In this document: piece after piece, positions 33,480 through 33,554 of the stretch | How positions within the stretch are numbered: position 1 is the first letter of the stretch | How the letters are laid out: every line of letters begins with the position of its first letter | Assembly (NCBI RefSeq): GCF_000768335.1 | Contig: NZ_AVPT01000029.1 | Coordinates: forward strand, 1 to 33,554 | Origin: Lysobacter arseniciresistens ZS79 | Lineage (GTDB): Bacteria; Pseudomonadota; Gammaproteobacteria; Xanthomonadales; Xanthomonadaceae | DNA: 33,554 nucleotides | Direction: 5' to 3' | Translations under genes and position numbers: made by a program | Notes under the pieces: generated by a model | What the model was told of the DNA's origin: nothing | Seen by the model: the letters and a program-made list of their open reading frames with translations, nothing else | The model's database searches: none

Positions 33480-33554
33480 CCGCCGCGGAGTCCCTGTTCG
33501 CACGCACCAGGCGTAAAAAAAGAGGGTATCCGGAATCTGGTGTGGGTTCTGGCT

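Overview
The window is high-GC bacterial DNA. The gene set (P4-type and other tyrosine integrases stacked at ssrA, a SecB-type toxin-antitoxin-chaperone module, very long HAMP-repeat hybrid kinases beside an MgtC gene) and the dense GTG/TTG starts with 4-8 bp gene overlaps fit a gammaproteobacterium of the Xanthomonadaceae type (Lysobacter, Luteimonas or Xanthomonas relatives). That placement is inference; no rRNA or housekeeping marker is present.

Region A (1-7697) is the right end of a prophage, read entirely right to left: tyrosine integrase (int1), a run of tiny overlapping genes, an excisionase-like HTH protein, two small paralogues flanking a Cys-rich protein, a large protein followed at once by an iteron-like array, an HTH protein that may control late genes, more small genes, and the N-terminus of an HK97-type major capsid protein running off the left edge. 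Its right end is a 3'-terminal fragment of the tmRNA gene ssrA with the tmRNA terminator.

Region B (7692-22594) is a second integrative element read mostly left to right and bounded by 80-bp direct repeats (attL/attR) made of the last bases of ssrA plus its terminator. It carries a P4-type integrase (int2), an AlpA-like regulator, an Ala/Pro-rich protein, a replication protein and DnaB-like helicase pair, two small zinc-finger-like proteins, an orphan HsdR_N nuclease, and then cargo: an integrase remnant, a three-gene toxin/antitoxin/SecB-like chaperone (TAC) module ending at a tRNA-Arg 3' fragment, an SRAP/HMCES-type protein with a coiled-coil insertion, and a membrane protein with an SH3-like tail. 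No capsid, terminase or tail gene is recognised, so it looks like a satellite or replicating genomic island. Just outside attR there is a diverged copy of the element's left end, which suggests that a third related element once sat there.

Region C (22670-33554) is probably chromosomal: an isochorismatase-family hydrolase with a small partner, a ferritin-like protein, a short acidic protein, a three-gene signalling operon (1827-aa kinase with eight 92-aa HAMP-type repeats, GAF, kinase core and three receivers; a receiver-kinase-receiver protein; a small degenerate kinase), and a divergent MgtC-family membrane protein.

The most notable points are: the two elements radiate back to back from one ssrA scar; their integrase genes are each followed by the same 53-bp hairpin module (48 of 53 bases identical) leading into an unrelated small gene; and the TAC module pairs a DUF4258-like toxin with an MqsA-like antitoxin that has a long C-terminal tail and a SecB-like chaperone.
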